Shown: positions 9,574-17,992 of the stretch, in pieces
Numbering within the stretch: position 1 is the stretch's first letter
Layout: each line of letters opens with the position of its first letter
Assembly (NCBI GenBank): GCA_017443765.1
Contig: JAFSYB010000025.1
Coordinates: 1-64,000 of the forward strand
Origin: Muribaculaceae bacterium
GTDB taxonomy: Bacteria > Bacteroidota > Bacteroidia > Bacteroidales > Muribaculaceae
Reading direction: 5' to 3'
Length of the DNA: 64,000 bases
The notes under the pieces: generated by a model
The model's input: only the letters and a program-made list of their open reading frames with translations
Database searches by the model: none
What the model was told of the DNA's origin: nothing
Made by a program: the position numbers and the translations under genes

Positions 9574-9653
9574 ATTCGAGCAATCGAGTGCTCGAGTTTT
9601 CGAGTGCTCGAACATTCGAACATTCGAGTTTTCGAGCAATCGAGTGTTCGAGC
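9574..9653 (+). repeat. Degenerate octamer array NNTCGARY (10 units)
   Basis: Exactly ten contiguous 8-bp units with TCGA at positions 3-6 of each and variable flanking dinucleotides. The array starts 34 bp past the stop of the lipid kinase gene and lies upstream of the GH133 promoter. Together with that promoter it accounts for most of the gene-free stretch 9330-9686. Confidence 0.9.
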
Positions 9654-9686
9654 TGGGGGAAGACTGTGCCTGGGTGCTGACACGAA

Positions 9687-10586
9687 TCAGATACTCTTCC
9701 CCCCCTTGGGGACGAAGACGCGCAGGGCTGCGGGCTGGCACTCGATGTGCAGCAGGCGGGGCATCATCATCGGCTCGCCGTCGAGGTGCATCACATCGTC
9801 CTTTTCGCGCTCGATGTAGATGTCGCGGCCTCGGTAGATGGTCACGTGGCGGTCGTGGTCGATGCTGCTCGTGAAGAGGCGCGCACTCAGCAGCGCGGCC
9901 TCGCCCAGGTTGAAGCTGTGAATCACGGTCATATCGATCATGCCGTCCTTCATCGACGCGCGCGGGGCCATAAAAGCGTTGTTGCCATACTGCGCCGCAT
10001 TGCAAAAGGCGATGACGAAAGCGCGCTCACGGAGCTGCTGGTTGTCGATGCTGATGGCGTAGTCCTGCGCCTTGTAGCGGAAATACTCGCCCAGAGTGGC
10101 GCGTATGTAGGTGACCAGGCCGCGCGTGTCCTCGTTGGCAAACTTGTAGCTCACCTGTGCGTCGAAGCCCACGCCGCAGGTGCAGAAGAACGGCAGCCCG
10201 TTCACAGTGCCGCAGTCCACGGTTTCGATGTTGCCGTCGTTAATCACCGCGAGGGCCTTTTCCACATTGATGGGGATGTGCAGGTGCCGCGCCAGTCCGT
10301 TTCCCGAGCCGCAGGGAACCACGGCCAGCGGCACCCCCGTGCCGCGCAGCACGCGGGCCACCTCGTTCACCGTGCCGTCGCCGCCCACGGCCACCACGCC
10401 GTCGTCGCCGCGCGACAAGGCTTCGCGCGCCAACTCGGTGGCATGGCCGGGCGACTGCGTGAACACCACCGTGGTGGCGTTATGGCCGGGGTCGATACAT
10501 TTCTCCACCAGCGCCGGAATGCGCTCCTTGCTGCCAGTGCCCGAAATCGGGTTTATTATCACCGTGATATGTTGTGCTGTTGACAT
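9687..10586 (-). CDS. YegS/DagK-family lipid kinase
   Basis: 299 residues from the ATG at 10586 (MSTAQHITVIINPISG). The DAGK catalytic fold is shown by NPISGTGSKERIPALV near the start, VAVGGDGTVNEVARVLRG around residue 65 (GGDGT nucleotide loop) and VPCGSGNGLARHLHIP. It probably phosphorylates diacylglycerol or a sphingoid or other lipid at the membrane; Bacteroidales make sphingolipids, but the substrate is not readable. A -7-like TATTTTTG lies at 10615-10608. The gene is divergent from the DUF308 gene across an 11-bp inverted repeat. Confidence 0.9.
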   Translation of the reverse strand: MSTAQHITVIINPISGTGSKERIPALVEKCIDPGHNATTVVFTQSPGHATELAREALSRGDDGVVAVGGDGTVNEVARVLRGTGVPLAVVPCGSGNGLARHLHIPINVEKALAVINDGNIETVDCGTVNGLPFFCTCGVGFDAQVSYKFANEDTRGLVTYIRATLGEYFRYKAQDYAISIDNQQLRERAFVIAFCNAAQYGNNAFMAPRASMKDGMIDMTVIHSFNLGEAALLSARLFTSSIDHDRHVTIYRGRDIYIEREKDDVMHLDGEPMMMPRLLHIECQPAALRVFVPKGGKSI

Positions 10587-10652
10587 AATGGTTTCGTTTT
10601 GAAAATGCAAAAATACATAATTCTTGCGGATTATTTGCCTCATTGCGGCGAA

Positions 10653-10681
10653 AATGCTAATTTCGTGGCCAAATTAGCATT
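10653..10681. promoter_or_regulatory. 11-bp inverted repeat between divergent genes, possible operator
   Basis: AATGCTAATTT (10653-10663) and AAATTAGCATT (10671-10681) are perfect complements separated by 7 bp, midway between the divergent lipid kinase and DUF308 starts. An operator role is only inferred. Confidence 0.35.
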
Positions 10682-10740
10682 GCAAGCAAAAAAACTTGCA
10701 AAACGCATTTTCAATCTTGCATCTTGAAACTCAAAAAAAT

Positions 10741-11379
10741 ATGAAACGAATCAGTATCAATTTGTTGACCAACGTGCTACTGCTGCTGTTGGGGCTTGTG
10801 TTGATTGTGTTTTATTCGGTTACCGATGTGCTTCGCTGGGTGGCCATGGTTGCCGGTGCGCTGTTTGCGCTGCCGTCGCTGGTATATTTGTATAAGGTGA
10901 TGAAGCGCCGTGCCGACGTGCGTGCCAGCACCGACTACCTGGGCGTAGTGCCTGCGGTGGGCGGGCTGTGCTTCGGCATTGTGATGCTTTCCAAGCCCGG
11001 GCTGTTCGTGCCCGTGGTGGCGCTGCTGATGGGCGTGCTGCTGGTGGTTCTGGGGCTGTTCCACATCGTTTATTTGCTGCTGTCGCGTCGTGTGATGGGT
11101 GTGAGCGGCTGGTATTTCGTTGCCCCGCTGCTGGTGGTCACGGGCGGAGCGCTCATCCTGTTCTCGCCCGAGCTGCGCGAGCAGGGTGGCTCGGTGGCCT
11201 TGCTCACCGGCCTGGGGCTGCTCCTGTTCAACTTCACCAGTTTGCAAGAGCACTTTGCCGAGCAACGCCAGCGCAAAGCCGCTGCCACCGACACTGGTGC
11301 CGATACCGACAATCAAGCCGAAATCATCGACACCTCGGTAGCTCCCGAAACGCATAGCGAGCCTCACTACGAGCTGTGA
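10741..11379 (+). CDS. DUF308/HdeD-like multi-pass membrane protein
   Basis: 212 residues from the ATG at 10741 (MKRISINLLTNVLLLLLG). Six hydrophobic segments fall in three hairpin pairs (about residues 8-26, 31-49, 69-85, 88-110, 118-136 and 144-162), each ending with small residues and short basic loops, the pattern of DUF308 proteins such as HdeD. The tail of about 45 residues is polar and acid-rich. The exact role is unknown; family members are associated with acid or envelope stress. It is convergent with rpmE2; a 12-bp hairpin at 11480-11524 sits between the two stops. Confidence 0.75.
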   Translation: MKRISINLLTNVLLLLLGLVLIVFYSVTDVLRWVAMVAGALFALPSLVYLYKVMKRRADVRASTDYLGVVPAVGGLCFGIVMLSKPGLFVPVVALLMGVLLVVLGLFHIVYLLLSRRVMGVSGWYFVAPLLVVTGGALILFSPELREQGGSVALLTGLGLLLFNFTSLQEHFAEQRQRKAAATDTGADTDNQAEIIDTSVAPETHSEPHYEL

Positions 11380-11479
11380 CACTGTCGCGCCGGCATATAC
11401 CTGAGCACACAAGCCCTGAAGTGTGATTGAGAAAAGAACACAAGGTGCTTTTAGCCGCGCCTGGGGGGAGGCACACACA

Positions 11480-11524
11480 CACCAAAGCCGCACTCACCTG
11501 TGGAATGGGGAATGCGGCTTGGTG
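11480..11524. terminator. Hairpin between convergent DUF308 and rpmE2 genes
   Basis: CACCAAAGCCGCA pairs with TGCGGCTTGGTG (one bulged A) around a 20-nt loop. It lies between the two convergent stops; no strong U-run is present on either strand. Confidence 0.45.
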
Positions 11525-11546
11525 ATGCTGCAAGCGCGATGCGCTG

Positions 11547-11801
11547 CTATTTCTTGTTACGGTCGCCGTAGCGCTGGCGGAACTTGTCGACGCGTCCTGC
11601 GGTGTCAACGAGTTTCTGCTTGCCGGTGAAGAAGGGGTGCGACGAGCTGGTGATCTCGAGCTTCACCAAAGGATAGGTCTTGCCATCAATTTCGATGGTT
11701 TCTTTGCTGTTGACCGTGCTGCGGGTGATGAACACCTCGTCGTTCGACATGTCCTTGAATGCCACCTCGCGATAGTTGGTGGGATGCAAATCTTTTTTCA
11801 T
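11547..11801 (-). CDS. rpmE2: 50S ribosomal protein L31 type B
   Basis: 84 residues, the usual size of L31B. It opens [20 protein letters not shown], and [23 protein letters not shown] is the family signature. The zinc-binding cysteines of type A L31 are absent, as expected for the zinc-independent paralogue. It has its own promoter, which interleaves with that of the divergent PHP phosphatase gene. Confidence 0.97.
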   Translation of the reverse strand: MKKDLHPTNYREVAFKDMSNDEVFITRSTVNSKETIEIDGKTYPLVKLEITSSSHPFFTGKQKLVDTAGRVDKFRQRYGDRNKK

Positions 11802-11873
11802 TATGCCTTGATTTTTTATAATTTACTAAATGTCAGGCGCTGGCTGGCGCCCATGCTTTCTGCAATGGCGGCG

Positions 11874-11903
11874 CAAAATTACAAAGAGTTTTTGGATTAC
11901 AAA
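11874..11903 (-). promoter_or_regulatory. Promoter of rpmE2
   Basis: Minus-strand TTTG (11903-11900), 18-bp spacer, TAATTTTG (11881-11874). It physically overlaps the plus-strand promoter at 11891-11920. Confidence 0.55.
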
Positions 11904-11920
11904 AATTTTTTCTACTTTTG
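11891..11920 (+). promoter_or_regulatory. Promoter of the PHP-family phosphatase gene
   Basis: TTTG (11891-11894), 18-bp spacer, TACTTTTG (11913-11920), 32 bp before the ATG at 11953. The -33 box lies within the spacer of the divergent rpmE2 promoter. Confidence 0.55.
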
Positions 11921-11952
11921 CACGTTATTTCTATGAGATTTTAGGAAAAATT

Positions 11953-12696
11953 ATGGGACTGTTCGATTTCTTTTGCCGCAAAAAGCCTGAGGCAAAGCTC
12001 TTTTACCGCACAGATGTGCACAGCCACATCCTGCCGGGCGTGGACCATGGCTCGCAGGACGTGGTTCAGTCGCTGGAGATGCTCCGTGCCGAGCTCGACA
12101 TGGGCATCGACCGCGTGATACTCACCTCGCACGTCACTGCCGAGACGTTTGAGAACACCGTCGAGTCGCTCACGTCGGCCTACGAGTTGCTGTGCGCCGC
12201 CGTGCGTGATGCCGGTCTGCCGGTGGAGCTGTATGTGTCGGCCGAGTACCGCATGGACGACTACTGGGACCGCCAGTGGGCCGCGGGCACCGTGCTTCCC
12301 ATGCCGGGCAACTTCCTGCTGCTCGAGAACTCGTTCCAGCAGGAGCGGCTGGGCTTGGAGCCGCTCATCTACGAGCTGCGCACCAAGGGCTACATTCCCA
12401 TTCTGGCGCACCCCGAGCGCTATGGCTATTACGGCATGCGCACCACCCGCTACGCCTCGCTGCACGATGCCGGGGCGAAGTTCCAGGTCAACCTGCTCTC
12501 GCTTGCCGGCTACTTTGGCAAGCACGCGCGCGAGGCCGCCGTGTGGCTGATCAAGAACGGCTTGGTGGACATGCTCGGGAGCGACATGCACAACATCGAG
12601 CACGCCCAAATCATCAAGGACTACCTGCGCACGCGCGATTGGCAGAAGCTGCGCGCCATCGTGGAGAACGACATCATCAACGACCGCGTGCGCTGA
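11953..12696 (+). CDS. CpsB/CapC-family PHP tyrosine phosphatase
   Basis: 247 residues from the ATG at 11953. PHP-domain metal ligands are visible in DVHSHILPGVDHGSQD near residue 20, LTSHVTAETFEN, YIPILAHPERYGYYG and the C-terminal GSDMHNIEHA. Homologues (CpsB, YwqE) dephosphorylate the bacterial tyrosine kinase that controls capsule or exopolysaccharide polymerisation. No cognate kinase or wzx/wzy gene is nearby, so its target lies elsewhere. It ends just before a strong bidirectional terminator. Confidence 0.9.
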   Translation: MGLFDFFCRKKPEAKLFYRTDVHSHILPGVDHGSQDVVQSLEMLRAELDMGIDRVILTSHVTAETFENTVESLTSAYELLCAAVRDAGLPVELYVSAEYRMDDYWDRQWAAGTVLPMPGNFLLLENSFQQERLGLEPLIYELRTKGYIPILAHPERYGYYGMRTTRYASLHDAGAKFQVNLLSLAGYFGKHAREAAVWLIKNGLVDMLGSDMHNIEHAQIIKDYLRTRDWQKLRAIVENDIINDRVR

Positions 12697-12730
12697 ACTC
12701 GCGCATGAGCGGCCGTGCCGCCGCAGCATA

Positions 12731-12794
12731 AAAAAAGGCACCGGCCGAAGCGCAATCAAAGCCTGTTTTATTGCGCCTCGGCCGGTGTTTTTTT
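12731..12794. terminator. Bidirectional intrinsic terminator
   Basis: Arms 12739-12756 and 12770-12787 pair over 18 bp with one wobble. Runs of A on the left and T on the right give U-tracts in both directions. It serves the convergent PHP phosphatase and SUMF1-domain genes. Confidence 0.95.
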
Positions 12795-12810
12795 GGCGAA
12801 AATCGTCACA

Positions 12811-14502
12811 TCACATGGCCAGGCGCAAGCCCTGGTCGTGGTGTGAGTAGGTGGGGGCGTTGCTGAATCGTGCCGTCACGCGGCAGTATTGGTCGCCACT
12901 TGTGAACGAGCCACCACGGAACACTTTCGATGTCGGGTCCGCGCCGCCGGTGTAGGGCAAATACCAATCGGCACACCACTCCCACACGTTGCCGCTCATG
13001 TCGTAGAGGCCGAGTGCGTTGGGTTTCAGCGTCCCCACCGCGTGAACCATTGTGGTGACACCTTTGTACCAGCCCACTTGCCCCAGGTTGTTGCTGCCGG
13101 CATACATGAATGCCTCGCCCTGCCCGCCTCCGCGTGCGGCATACTCCCACTCGGCCTCGGTGGGCAGGCGGAAACGTTGCCCGGTGAGGGCATTGAGCTT
13201 GGTGATGAACTCCTGGCAATCGTTCCAGCTCACGCGCTCCACAGGGCGGTTCAAGTCGCCAGTCCATCGGCTCGGGTTGCTACCCATCACCGCCACCCAC
13301 AAGGCCTGGGTGACCTCGGTGGCACCGATTTTGTAGGGCGACAGTGTGACTTCGTGGGCGGGTTTCTCGTTCTCCCAAGCTTTGTCGCCCTGCTCGGCAG
13401 TGGCACCCATGGTGAATGCGCCGCCCTCCACAGCCACCATGTCGAAGGTCACATCACCCACAGTGAAAGTGGACACGCCGCCCATGTCCTTGTGCAGCAT
13501 CACGTTGATAACCAGGTTCACATCGTCGATGTCGACGACACCGTCGTTGTTCACGTCGCCCGATGCCTCGGACTGCGCCATGGCTTGCGCAAGACGAAGT
13601 CCGAGCCCATACCAGCGTTCTGTCTCGTCGCACGAGACACCACCACGCCCCGACGGACGGCATCCCGATTCACGACTGTTGAAGCAACCTCCTTTTCTCA
13701 CAATGAACGAACCCGAAGCGGGTCCTGTGGGATTGGCCAGCGGGTCGGCCGTGTAGTTGCCGTAGTAGTCTTGGCAGTATTCACTTGCATTGCCAGCCAT
13801 GTCGTACAAGCCCAGCTCGTTGGGACGCTTTGTTGCCACGGGTTGCACACCGTCGGAGGTGGCCCCCTCGTAGAGCGCGGGCAGATTGTCGTAATACCAA
13901 GCTACCTCATCAATATTGTCGCTGCCCGGGTACTTGTAGCCCTTGCTCTTGTTCCCTCCGCGTGCGGCGTACTCCCACTCAGCCTCGGTGGGCAGGCGGA
14001 AGTTCTGGCCCGTCATCTGGTTGAGCTTGGCGATGAACGTTTGGCAGTTGTTCCAGCTCACGGCCTCCACCGGCCGCTGGAAGTCGTCGACATAATTGTG
14101 CCGGCTGGAGTAGTGGCTTGGATTCTCGCCCATCACCGCCAGCCACAATGCTTGTGTTACCTCGGTCTCGCCAAGGTAGTAGCTCTTGGTCAGTGTCACC
14201 TGATGCGCAGGTTTCTCCATTGGCATGGCATCGGTGTCATCTTCGGTGGCCCCCATCACGAAAGAACCCGGAGCCACCAAAACCATCTTGAACGACACGT
14301 CGCCCACCTGATGGGTGACAGTTGCGGCAGGGGTGGCTGCGCCGCTCTTGCCCAGCATCACGTTGATGACCAGGTTGAGGTCGTCGATGTCGACCACGCC
14401 GTTGCCGTTGGCATCGCCGCGCACTCCAGTGGCATTTATGGCTCCTGCCGCAAGCAATACACTGGCGACAAGCGGAATTTTTCTGAGAATATTCATAATC
14501 AT
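12811..14502 (-). CDS. Secreted double SUMF1 (FGE-sulfatase-like) protein with two dockerin-like repeats
   Basis: 563 residues from 14502 (MIMN...; the ATG at 14496 is equally possible). A signal peptide is followed by a dockerin-like loop at about 29-50 (GDANGNGVVDIDDLN), a SUMF1 domain, a second loop near 312-337 (GDVNNDGVVDIDDVN) and a second SUMF1 domain. Both SUMF1 copies carry FRLPTEAEWEYAARGG. The formylglycine-generating enzyme site needs two Cys in the GGS-x2-C-x4-C region; here the copies read GGCFNSRESGC and GGSFTSGDQYC, so each lacks the first Cys. A true sulfatase-activating role is therefore unlikely; ligand or matrix binding at the surface is more plausible. No sulfatase gene is in the window. 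Confidence 0.85.
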   Translation of the reverse strand: MIMNILRKIPLVASVLLAAGAINATGVRGDANGNGVVDIDDLNLVINVMLGKSGAATPAATVTHQVGDVSFKMVLVAPGSFVMGATEDDTDAMPMEKPAHQVTLTKSYYLGETEVTQALWLAVMGENPSHYSSRHNYVDDFQRPVEAVSWNNCQTFIAKLNQMTGQNFRLPTEAEWEYAARGGNKSKGYKYPGSDNIDEVAWYYDNLPALYEGATSDGVQPVATKRPNELGLYDMAGNASEYCQDYYGNYTADPLANPTGPASGSFIVRKGGCFNSRESGCRPSGRGGVSCDETERWYGLGLRLAQAMAQSEASGDVNNDGVVDIDDVNLVINVMLHKDMGGVSTFTVGDVTFDMVAVEGGAFTMGATAEQGDKAWENEKPAHEVTLSPYKIGATEVTQALWVAVMGSNPSRWTGDLNRPVERVSWNDCQEFITKLNALTGQRFRLPTEAEWEYAARGGGQGEAFMYAGSNNLGQVGWYKGVTTMVHAVGTLKPNALGLYDMSGNVWEWCADWYLPYTGGADPTSKVFRGGSFTSGDQYCRVTARFSNAPTYSHHDQGLRLAM

Positions 14503-14544
14503 TATGCTTTAGAAGTTATTAAATAATTCTTTATCAATTGTTTA

Positions 14545-15183
14545 TTACTGTTCGTGATTGCCTGTAGTCGTTTGGCATTCGGGCATTGTGCAACCCTCGT
14601 GATTGGAACAACAACCGCTCTCGTTGCTCGGGTTTTCTTGGACGCGATTCTCGCCATTCATAATAAATAGGTGTTTATTCAGCTTGCCATCGGCCCATGT
14701 GGCACGCACATGCGTTTGCCCAAAGGCAATGACCTCCTCGACAAACTCGTACTCCTGCACCAGCGTGTGCTTGCCCTTGGCCTTGACAAAGGGGGAGGTT
14801 TCGCTTTTGTCAATCAGCACAAAGCAGTGGTCGTTGTGCATCACGGCCCCCCAGACCCGCTTGGCCGTAATGATGTTGCCGAGTTCGTCAAGCCCGGCAA
14901 CATCAACGGCAGTGCGGCCGGCACTGTCGGTATAAGACTTAAGCACAAAAGCTGTGTGACCCAGGTCCTGGTCGCACACCTCGTCCATGAGCACGCGCAG
15001 TTCGGTGGCCAGCGGGGTTTGGGCCAGCGTGTAGCATTGCAGCTTGAGCTGTAACGTGTTTTCGGGCAATTCGTCGCGCTGCGCCTCGGTGAGCTGCTTG
15101 ACCACGATGGTGGTGTTGGCCTCGCCGCACAGCGCCCACACGCTCACAAAGAGCGTGAGCAAAAGGGCGGTCAATGTCCTCAT
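14545..15183 (-). CDS. Small secreted protein, unknown function
   Basis: 212 residues with a clear signal peptide (MRTLTALLLTLFVSVWALCG). The mature part has no domain I recognise. The C-terminus is rich in Cys and Asn (SGCCSNHEGCTMPECQ), reminiscent of a metal-binding tail. It lies 42 bp downstream of the SUMF1 gene's start region on the same strand, so in transcription order it precedes the SUMF1 gene and may be co-transcribed with it. It is divergent from tnaA; a minus-strand TACCTTTG at 15219-15212 could be its -7 box. Confidence 0.7.
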   Translation of the reverse strand: MRTLTALLLTLFVSVWALCGEANTTIVVKQLTEAQRDELPENTLQLKLQCYTLAQTPLATELRVLMDEVCDQDLGHTAFVLKSYTDSAGRTAVDVAGLDELGNIITAKRVWGAVMHNDHCFVLIDKSETSPFVKAKGKHTLVQEYEFVEEVIAFGQTHVRATWADGKLNKHLFIMNGENRVQENPSNESGCCSNHEGCTMPECQTTTGNHEQ

Positions 15184-15237
15184 AATAGTTAAATATATGT
15201 ATATGTCGCTGCAAAGGTAATAAAAAAATTTTACACA

Positions 15238-15269
15238 ATTGCCCAGTCAAATAATTATTACTATTTTTG
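15238..15269 (+). promoter_or_regulatory. Promoter of tnaA
   Basis: ATTG (15238-15241), 20-bp spacer, TATTTTTG (15262-15269). The start codon is 45 bp further. The -33 box is half of a CAATTG palindrome. No tnaC-like leader peptide was seen. Confidence 0.65.
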
Positions 15270-15313
15270 CAAAAAATTTCCCAATATCCCAATCTTTAAA
15301 ACTACAGTGCTAT

Positions 15314-16687
15314 ATGGAATTACCCTTTGCCGAAGCGTGGAAAATCAAGATGATTGAGCCGCTGCGCAAGAGCACGCGTGCCGAGCGCGAGCAATGGCTG
15401 AAAGATGCTCACTACAACGTGTTTATGCTCAAGGCCGAGCAGGTCTACATCGACTGCCTGACCGATTCGGGCACCGGTGCGATGAGCGACCGCCAGTGGG
15501 CCGAGCTCATGCTTGGCGACGAGAGCTACGCCGGCGCCACCTCGTTCTTCAAGTTCGAGGCCATGGTGCAGAAGATTTTCGGCTTCAAATATGTGATCCC
15601 CACCCATCAGGGCCGTGCCGCCGAGAACGTGCTGTTCTCCTACCTGGTGAAGGAGGGCAACGTGATTCCGGGCAACGCCCATTTCGACACCACCAAGGGC
15701 CATATCGAGAGCCGCAAGGCCCAGGCCATCGATGTGACGTGCGACGAGGCCCGCGACACCCAGCTCGAGGTGCCCTTCAAGGGCAATGTGTCGCTCGAGA
15801 AGCTGGAGCGCGTGCTTGAGCAGAACAAAGGCAACGTGCCCTTTATGGTGCTCACCATCACCAACAACACCGTGGGCGGGCAGCCGGTGTCGATGCAGAA
15901 CATCCGCGAGACCGCCGAGCTGTGCCACCGCTACGGCGTGCCCGTGGTGATGGATTCGGCACGCTTTGCCGAGAACGCCTACTTTATCAAAACCCGCGAG
16001 GCTGGCTATGCCGACAAGACCATCAAGGAAATCGCCCGCGAGATGTACTCGCACGTCGATGCCATGACGATGAGCGCCAAGAAGGACGGCGTGGTGAACA
16101 TGGGCGGCTTCATCGCCACCGACAACAAGGACTGGTATGAGGGCGCCAAGCTCTACTGCATCCCCTTTGAGGGCTTCATCACCTACGGCGGCATGAACGG
16201 CCGCGACCTCAACGCCCTGGCGCAGGGACTTGACGAGAACACCGAGTTCGACATGCTGGAGACACGCATCCACCAGGTGCAGTATTTGGCCAGCCTGCTC
16301 GACGAGTACGGCATTCCCTATCAGCGTCCTGTGGGCGGCCATGCGCTGTTTATCGACGCCGACAAGGTGCTGTGCAACGTGCCCAAGGAGGAGTTCCCGG
16401 CACAGACACTCACGTGCGAACTCTACTTAGAGGCCGGTATCCGCGGCTGCGAGATTGGCTACATCCTGGCCGACCGCGACCCGGAAACGCGCGAGAACCG
16501 CTTTGGCGGCCTCGACCTGCTGCGCCTGTGTATCGCCCGCCGTGTCTACACCGACAACCACATGCGTGTGATTGCCGCCGCACTCAAGAACGTGTACGAC
16601 CGCCGCAACGACATCACGCGCGGCGTGGCCATCGAGTGGGAGGCCCCGCTCATGCGCCACTTCACCGTGCAGCTCAAGCGGCTGTGA
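15314..16687 (+). CDS. tnaA: Tryptophanase
   Basis: 457 residues from the ATG at 15314. It belongs to the PLP-dependent beta-eliminating lyases. It carries PTHQGRAAENVLFSYL, VMDSARFAENAYFIKTREA (substrate and PLP-Asp region) and the PLP-lysine motif MSAKKDGVVNMGG. These motifs match tryptophanase rather than tyrosine phenol-lyase, which reads DATRCVENAYFIK and MSGKKD at the same places. It cleaves L-tryptophan to indole, pyruvate and ammonia in the cytoplasm, so this organism probably makes indole. It is a single-gene unit with its own promoter and a long terminator. Confidence 0.93.
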   Translation: MELPFAEAWKIKMIEPLRKSTRAEREQWLKDAHYNVFMLKAEQVYIDCLTDSGTGAMSDRQWAELMLGDESYAGATSFFKFEAMVQKIFGFKYVIPTHQGRAAENVLFSYLVKEGNVIPGNAHFDTTKGHIESRKAQAIDVTCDEARDTQLEVPFKGNVSLEKLERVLEQNKGNVPFMVLTITNNTVGGQPVSMQNIRETAELCHRYGVPVVMDSARFAENAYFIKTREAGYADKTIKEIAREMYSHVDAMTMSAKKDGVVNMGGFIATDNKDWYEGAKLYCIPFEGFITYGGMNGRDLNALAQGLDENTEFDMLETRIHQVQYLASLLDEYGIPYQRPVGGHALFIDADKVLCNVPKEEFPAQTLTCELYLEAGIRGCEIGYILADRDPETRENRFGGLDLLRLCIARRVYTDNHMRVIAAALKNVYDRRNDITRGVAIEWEAPLMRHFTVQLKRL

Positions 16688-16706
16688 CCCGTATAATTTG
16701 TTGCCT

Positions 16707-16751
16707 CGCTACGGGTGGTTGCTTGCTGCAACAACCCGTAGCGTGTTTTTT
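16707..16751 (+). terminator. Intrinsic terminator of tnaA
   Basis: Outer arms CGCTACGGGT (16707-16716) and ACCCGTAGCG (16734-16743), continued inwards by GGTTGC/GCAAC, then TGTTTTTT. Confidence 0.93.
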
Positions 16752-16807
16752 GGGCCTTGACATTGGGCCAGAGAGAACCCACCTTAACACACACATCTTT
16801 TATTATT

Positions 16808-17725
16808 ATGGAAAAATTTGAAGTGACGATTCTTGGCTGTGGTTCGGCGGTGCCGAATGCTCGCCACATGACCACCTCCCAACTGGTAAACGTGCACGAC
16901 AAGATTTTCATGGTTGACTGCGGCGAGGGCACGCAGACGCAGATATGGCGCATGGGGGCGAGGGTGAGCGCACTGAAGCACATCTTCATCAGCCACGCGC
17001 ATGGCGACCACTTCTTCGGTCTGCTACCGCTTGTGTCGAGCCTGAGCCTGATGCTTTGCCGCACCGACGACTTGCACATCTGGATTCCCGCCGAGATGCA
17101 GGAGCTGCTCGAGCGGTGCTTTTCCCGCTGGTGCTACCTGCCGTTCACGGTGGTGTTCCACGGCATAGACCCCACCCGCCGTGCCGTGCTTGTCGACGAG
17201 AAAGAGTTCACCGTGGAAACCGTCCCGCTCAACCACTGCGTGCCTTGCTGCGGCTTCCTGTTCAGCGAGAAACCCAAGCCTCCGGTGCTGCTTCCCGAGC
17301 GGTGCAAGGCCGCGGGCATCCCGCCGCGGCAATTCGGCAAAATCAAGGCTGGAGCCGACTGGACGCTGGCCGACGGCAGCGTGGTGCCCAACAGCGCACT
17401 CACCACGCCCAGCGATTTCGTGCCACGCCGGTATGCCTACTGCAGCGACACGGCGTACTATCCGGCGGTGATTCCGCAAATCGAGGGTGTGGACCTGCTC
17501 TATCACGAGGCCACGTTTGTGACGGCCGACGAGCAGAAGGCGACATTCGCCTTCCACTCCACGGCAGCCCAGGCGGCCGCCATTGCCCGCGATGCACACG
17601 TGGGCCGGCTCGCCATTGGCCACTACTCCATCCGCTACACCGGCGAGGACGAGCTCCTTGCCGAGGCCCGGCAGGTGTTCGCCAACACAGTGGCCGCCCA
17701 AGAGGGCATGGTGCTCGAGGTGTGA
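16808..17725 (+). CDS. rnz: Ribonuclease Z
   Basis: 305 residues from the ATG at 16808 (MEKFEVTILGCGSAVPN), the normal length for short-form RNase Z. The metallo-beta-lactamase metal site is FISHAHGDHFFGL near residue 65. Later ligands are in AYCSDTAYY, LYHEATF and AIGHYSIRYT. It trims tRNA 3' trailers in the cytoplasm. The stop is followed 21 bp later by an octamer repeat array. Confidence 0.95.
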   Translation: MEKFEVTILGCGSAVPNARHMTTSQLVNVHDKIFMVDCGEGTQTQIWRMGARVSALKHIFISHAHGDHFFGLLPLVSSLSLMLCRTDDLHIWIPAEMQELLERCFSRWCYLPFTVVFHGIDPTRRAVLVDEKEFTVETVPLNHCVPCCGFLFSEKPKPPVLLPERCKAAGIPPRQFGKIKAGADWTLADGSVVPNSALTTPSDFVPRRYAYCSDTAYYPAVIPQIEGVDLLYHEATFVTADEQKATFAFHSTAAQAAAIARDAHVGRLAIGHYSIRYTGEDELLAEARQVFANTVAAQEGMVLEV

Positions 17726-17746
17726 GCGAAGATGCTTCGCCCCACC

Positions 17747-17834
17747 CGATTACTCGATTGTTCGATTATTCGAATGTTCGATTGTTCGATTATTCGTTTA
17801 CTCGATTACTCGATTCTTCTATTACTCGATTCTT
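17747..17834 (-). repeat. Degenerate octamer array NNTCGARY (11 units, inverted)
   Basis: Eleven contiguous 8-bp units reading CGATTACT, CGATTGTT, CGATTATT, CGAATGTT and so on on the plus strand, which is the reverse complement of the 1100 and 9574 arrays. One unit (CTATTACT) has lost the core. Confidence 0.9.
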
Positions 17835-17978
17835 CGGCCTCGTCAAGAGCCATTGCCCGGCCTTGTCGCACAACCAGCCCACACACCGCCACCTGGCAAT
17901 TCCCGGCATTACAGGCACAAAGCGTTAAATATCTTTAAAACCCTCAAACCAAATGGCCATTCTTTGGTCTAAAGAATG

Positions 17979-17986
17979 TATATTTG
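17979..17986 (+). promoter_or_regulatory. -7 box immediately upstream of a small secreted gene
   Basis: TATATTTG with only 6 bp between its G and the ATG at 17993, implying a leaderless or near-leaderless transcript. A -33 box at normal spacing is not convincing. Confidence 0.4.
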
Positions 17987-17992
17987 CAGGTT

